NCBI GenBank assembly: GCA_024364805.1
Contig: CM044499.1
Coordinates: forward strand, 83,000,990-83,024,221
DNA from: Euprymna scolopes
Taxonomy: Eukaryota > Mollusca > Cephalopoda > Sepiida > Sepiolidae
Direction: 5' to 3'
DNA: 23,232 nucleotides
Every line of letters starts with the position of its first letter. The first letter of the stretch is position 1. Under the pieces are notes generated by a model that had not been told where the DNA came from, made no database searches, and saw only the letters and a program-made list of their open reading frames with translations. Below are positions 19,008-23,232 of the stretch, in pieces. A program made the position numbers and the translations under genes.

Positions 19008-20004
19008 GTGATGGGACGATTCCAAACTTTTTGTATTCCAGTACAATTACCAATTCTGTTCTAAATTGCAGATTCCGATTCTTTTTAAATTTCTTAAGAT
19101 TTCATTAAAGATTTGATGCTTTTTGAAACTGTTCAAATGACTATGTTGTGTCCACATATATTTTGCAAAACGTAAAAATACACTTTGTGGGGTGGGAGTC
19201 ATATATTACAAAATTAGATCTTTCTAAACATTTTTCTTTAATGTTTTCTTTGTAATTGATTAAAAATTGTGAGACAAGATTTGTTTTTCTGATAAAACAA
19301 ATATCATTTGCATTTGTTCATCATTAATGCCATTTGAAATTTTTATAAATGATTCAAAAGAATTGACAATTTACATGCAAAATAAGAAAACAGTCTAGAA
19401 ACAGAATAGTTAACAAAGCCCGTCCCATGTCAAGAATCTACATAATAATGTCATTATTTAGAAAAAAAACTATTCTTAACATTGTGACAGGTCTCTGTTA
19501 ACAATTTTTTAACATCCCTCTATGAAGAAATGTTCATGTTTTTCTCACAATTATAAAGATTTGGTCAGTTCTTAGTTTGATTTGCTCACTGTAAAAAAAA
19601 TAAATAATGATGATGGCCAATAGATTAATAGCTTTAGTTAAATCACACTCCCCCAAAATGAGATTCTACTTTTTTAGATGACTATCTGGTGGAAAGACAA
19701 AAAAAACAATTATTTTAGAATTTTAGATACGAAAGCAATTTCGCACATAAATTTAACATAAATGATTTCCAGACCATTCAAACTTTTAATCTTGTTTAAT
19801 CATTCAAAATTCAAAACAAAATACTGATAGAATATAATATTTTCACTTGATTGCTGACATTTGATGTGTTTCTGCCAGCATTTGTTTAATTTTCAATTTC
19901 GAATTTGTGAAGGTCTTTTATTTTTTATTCTAACAGAGTGAACACTAAGTTTATTTTGAACTAAACACATGCTTTAAAATAAGTTTAAATACAAATAAAC
20001 TTAC
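19008..20004. other. AT-rich stretch; starts with a possible hAT-like terminus
   Basis: At 19010-19080 the words 'gtgatgggacgattcc' and 'gattccgattc' recall hAT-like ends found in many animals. A partner with 'gattcc' words in inverted sense may lie near 22258-22310, on the other side of the minus-strand LINE. The remainder is AT-rich intron with no recognised gene. Confidence 0.25.
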
Positions 20005-20073
20005 CCAGATAGGAAGAAGAGTTTTGCCTTTAGTAACATTTGTTGCATACTTGTTATTCATCTCATTTTTTCT
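20005..20073 (-). CDS. Possible further exon of the coiled-coil gene (weak)
   Basis: The minus strand has a near-perfect donor, CTGG|gtaagt, preceded by an open stretch of 23 codons that ends GKTLLPIW in phase 0. That phase matches the exon at 15795-15890. The proposed acceptor (aactaag) lacks a pyrimidine tract, and an in-frame TAA sits just upstream. It could instead be a first coding exon starting at the ATG near 20061 (MNNKYATNVTKGK). The peptide is not coiled-coil-like. Chance cannot be excluded. Confidence 0.25.
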
Positions 20074-20489
20074 CTTAGTTACAAATGCCCAAATCGCATG
20101 CTTCTTTTTTTGGGGGGAGGGGGGCTAAGTTTAAAATGTAGATCTAATTTCCTTTGTAATTCTGAAAAGTTTTCATTTTATGTATTTTATCCAAGATTTT
20201 GATAAAATCATTATGAGATTTTTATCTATATTTTCACTTGTGGCGAAAAGGAAGACGTATCATAAACATAAATTATTTCAGAAGATGCCGATGGTAGACA
20301 CCGACCCTGTCTAGATAGCAGTAACGAAATTGAAAAACTTTGTCCAGAGCATTTTAAATCTTTAAGTATTAAATGTGAATCCCGGAAACATTTTTTTTTT
20401 CATAGGAGTCACCATTTATCAAGGCCAGGAGACCACTTGAGGATAAGGGTTATTGAGTGTACAGTAGTCAATGGGATAACATCATAGTA

Positions 20490-22060
20490 ATCGTTAGCAG
20501 TGGAAATTTAGTAAATTGGATTACTTAAGGGGGTGGTTCATCAAGTTTATTGTAGTCAGCTGGAAAGCAGGCAAATGGAACAGAGTTCCACAGGTGTGCA
20601 GTTCTAAGAAAGAAGCTTTGTTCATGGAATCTACGTTTAGGTTTAGGCAATGTCTCTTCTGTGAGAAAGAGGGAAGAGAAAAGGGCATCCTCCACTAGAC
20701 TACAAAGTATTTTGAACTCTGTTAAGGCAGGATAAAGTGGTTCTAGCAGCTCCTGCCCAGATGTGGCAACAGTACCTGGCTTTTATATAGATAAAGAATT
20801 GCATCAACAGTGAGATATCTGACGGAGCTGTAGAAGGATCCCATAATTTTTCCAGTAACCTTGGCAACAGATTTGATGTACGTGTTCCATTTTAAATCAG
20901 AAGTAAAGCTCAAGCTCAGAAGCTTGTCAAAACATGGAGCCTCCCCAAGATGAGAGCCATTCATTTCAATTGATGCTAGATGGGGATCAGAGCATTGATG
21001 ATGTAAAGATAGAAGCTTGGTTTTAGATGCATTAAAAGTAATCAGCCAACTCTTTCCCCATTGTACCACATGCTCAAGACCAGAGGAGAGAGAATCAGAG
21101 AGAATTTGGTCATTTACGGCCTTTGATGTGTTGCCATAGATGGTAATGCTATTAGCGTAAATGTCAACAACTGATCTTGTGGTATGATTTGGGAGATCAT
21201 TGATGTAGATCAGGAAGAGAATTGGGCCCAGGATAGACCCTTGAGGGATTCCAAGATTAATACTGTGAGCTTCTGATTTCTGCCCATCAACCGCTACTCT
21301 TATGAACCTATCAGAGAGAAATGATTTAATAATTGAGAAAACATTTCCAGCTATACTGTACCTGGAGATCTTGTGAAATAGACCTTTATGCCATACCTTA
21401 TCAAAAGCCTTTTATATGTCAAGAGCAATTGCCCTAAGAAAGAAGCCTCCGTCAAGAGATTCGCTAATCCTATAAGATAAAACTGTTAGCACATCTGCTG
21501 TGGATCTAGCAGAACGGGAACTATATTGCGTGTCAATAAGAAGGTTATTTTTGCTGAGATGATTGACTACTTCTCCATTTAACACAGATTCCAGCAACTT
21601 ACTCATGACACGCAGGAAACTTATATTGGTCTGTACTGAGAAGATGAGCGATCACCTGAATTCTTAAATACAGGGCATACTGATGAGGTTTTGCAGGCTG
21701 CTGGGAAGCAATTCTCCTTAAGATAATGCTTAAACAACTTTGTAAGTATGGGAGCTAGTTCTGGTTGAAGCTTTTTCAGCACTATAATTGGAATGCCATC
21801 AGAGTTAGTTGCTTTACTGGAATCAAGGTTTTTGATTAGCTTGGCAACATCATGCACAGATATTTTTATGTCACTTGGTGTGCTTTCTAATACAGGTAGA
21901 AATATGAGGGAGTTGACGGTCTTGGCAAAGAGTTTTTTGGCTTTGTCTGATGCTGACAAAATTACCTCAGCTTCACTGATGAGGGTTGGGATAGAGTACA
22001 CACTTCTGTTTAGGACTCTGCTATTTGCCAAAACTGGTGGGAACCAAGTTTTATAGCTAT
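20490..22060 (-). mobile_element. CR1/Jockey-like LINE, 5'-truncated
   Basis: Only the RT part of ORF2 and its C-terminal end are present, on minus from about 22060. The endonuclease is missing, as in most LINE copies truncated during reverse transcription. An internal deletion also joins the post-RT region to the last about 40 residues. Stops and shifts are few, so this copy is younger than the plus-strand LINE at 10700-14945. Confidence 0.85.
20525..22056 (-). pseudogene. LINE reverse transcriptase pseudogene
   Basis: Blocks in order are SDKAKKLFAKTVNSL; LDSSKATNSDGIPIIVLKKL and SVCPVFKNSGDRSSSQYRPI (frame 21621-22031); then, after a 2-nt frame change, MSKLLESVLNGEVVNHL, RSARSTADVLTVL and AIALDI (21412-21606). 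An in-frame TAA follows, then KAFDKVWHKGL, GIPQGSILGPILFLIYINDL, and VDIYANSITIYG at 21139-21171, where the catalytic YADD has become YANS. TFNASKTKLLSLHH, SFTSDLKWNTYIKS and LYKSQVLLPHLG end the frame at 20743. After a deletion and frame change the C-terminal RTAHLWNSVPFACFP is readable near 20550-20610. Both the stop and the YANS box make it inactive. Confidence 0.9.
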
Positions 22061-22789
22061 TATGTGCTAAAAGGTTTTACAAAGGGATGTTTACAGTAAT
22101 GTACCAATAAAACAAATAAATTAGACTCTAAGAATCAATGTTAAATCTGGGAGTTTGATTTATAACCCATCCCCATGGCCTTAGTCTTATGTTGCAAATG
22201 AACAGTTTCTAACAAATAAATTTGTGTTTATTTCACTTTTTTTATTGTCAAGAAAAATATCCAAGAATCATTTTGGAATCAAGAATTAGGCTAAAAATTT
22301 TCCAATTCTGATTAATTGCTTCAACACGTATATGTATACGAGTGAATCAAAGAGGAATTAGAAAATTCTTTCAGTGGAGACGTATTGTGCTAATAAAAAT
22401 ATGAGATGGAGCTTGGATACAAGAAAGAACTGAGCATGCCAGATCCCCCTCCACGAGTGAAAAATTTACTTTCACTCTAAATATTTGTGCAAAATTATTT
22501 TTAAAAATTCAAAGTGTGTTTATTGAGAAAAGTGCGAGTGAATGAATGATTTGAGAACAATTTTACCTCTATAATGCCCCCTAGAGAGGCAACCAAATTT
22601 ACTCTGGAAAATCCGTTCTGACAAAAATTTACTTTTTTGTCAGGGGACCAAAAATTGACAATACAAAAGTATATATTAATAGTGCATATATTATCAATTC
22701 AATGAGTGAAATAAATGACTAGGGTGGCGTTACCCATCCTCTTTAGTTTAGAGACACTGACCTAAATCAAGCGATCCTCCTATTCCTTA
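22061..22789. other. Stretch without a recognised gene
   Basis: The sequence is AT-rich. A minus-strand 51-nt segment near 22587-22637 is flanked by 'tttttgtcag' and 'gtaaaa' and is discussed among the rejected items. Confidence 0.4.
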
Positions 22790-23190
22790 ATTTTACCATT
22801 ATCACCCATCACTTCTGTTTTTTCTTGGATTTAATTATATATCAGCTCATAGCCCATATTGAATTCACATCCTCTAGCACATCATGGCAAAACACCAAAC
22901 CCTTTAATCCTATCCCAGGCTGCATACATCCATTATGTAATTATACCAGTTTGGCTTACATCACCTTCATCACAATTGCTCCTTAGTTTCTCCTCCCTTC
23001 AACTCTATACTATTTACCCAATACCCAAGATTCTCCTATACCCCTGCCCTGATGTGCCAATCGCTAGTCATCACATTTCTTGTTCATTACCTACCTATTT
23101 GTTTCCTAGCGTACCTCCTCTCCTGGTTTCAAAATGCCTAGGTATAAAGAGCATTTATTCCCACATCTATTCATGTATTTACCTTATTTA
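22790..23190. repeat. C/T-rich interspersed repeat, cephalopod-like
   Basis: Composition changes sharply to C+T-rich on plus with few G, and the whole block stays in one style: 'atcacccatcacttctgttt', 'agcacatcatggcaaaacac' and 'gatgtgccaatcgctagtca'. I associate near-identical phrases with an abundant interspersed repeat of octopus and squid genomes, from memory. A 110-codon plus frame at 22859-23191 is a by-product of the low G content and has no protein features. Confidence 0.45.
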
Positions 23191-23232
23191 GCAATACACA
23201 CGGATGAAAAAAACGCTTTGGATAATCACAGA

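Noticed and set aside
22587-22637. Minus-strand 51-nt segment flanked by tttttgtcag and gtaaaa that could be an exon (NGFSRVNLVASLGGIIE)
   Set aside because: The donor is weak, the peptide does not resemble the coiled-coil gene, and there is no second piece to join. Chance is the simpler explanation.
22859-23191. Plus-strand open frame of 110 codons, Pro/Ser/Leu-rich
   Set aside because: It is a consequence of a G-poor repeat, with no domain, signal or splice evidence.

Overview
The window looks like nuclear DNA from a mollusc, most likely a cephalopod. It is AT-rich and intron-rich, has no operons, and is packed with decayed LINEs, a mariner, foldback elements and dispersed repeats. A sequence matching the 'aaagggagataactc' type motif, which I remember as very common in molluscan repeats, lies in the foldback element at about 15.17 kb. 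A C/T-rich block at the right end resembles an interspersed repeat I associate with octopus and squid sequences. The species assignment is inference.

The only host gene I can support is on the minus strand. Five short exons (15795-15890, 9752-9841, 4488-4590, 3901-4082, 2298-2408, in transcript order) have good splice sites and matching phases and join into one open 194-codon segment. It encodes a Lys/Glu/Gln/Leu-rich coiled coil. The gene continues past both ends of what I can see, and I do not recognise the protein. A weaker sixth exon candidate lies at 20005-20073.

The rest is intron or flank filled with repeats. From left to right: a Helentron/HINE-like non-autonomous element with internal 42-bp and about 240-bp repeats (about 395-1300), with related copies in the opposite orientation at 17.66-18.43 kb; a solo arm of a foldback element (2128-2250); a small GC-rich island (3290-3445); a broken mariner (about 6345-7165) followed by a 52-bp tandem repeat; a LINE C-terminal relic (about 9110-9615, minus); a 100-N gap (10259-10358); a long decayed Jockey/I-type LINE (about 10700-14945, plus) with gag-like ORF1, endonuclease, RT and part of an RNase H domain, ending at a 451-bp foldback MITE (14948-15398); an 8-copy 25-bp minisatellite (15411-15610); an RTE-like 3' tail (to about 18990); a 5'-truncated CR1/Jockey-like LINE on minus (about 20490-22060); and the C/T-rich repeat (about 22790-23190).

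I found no tRNA, rRNA, CRISPR or novel gene system. The most interesting points are structural: a large intronic hairpin close to an exon of the host gene, foldback arms that end in splice-acceptor-like sequence, and the layered dispersed repeat family with inverted copies at both sides of the gene.
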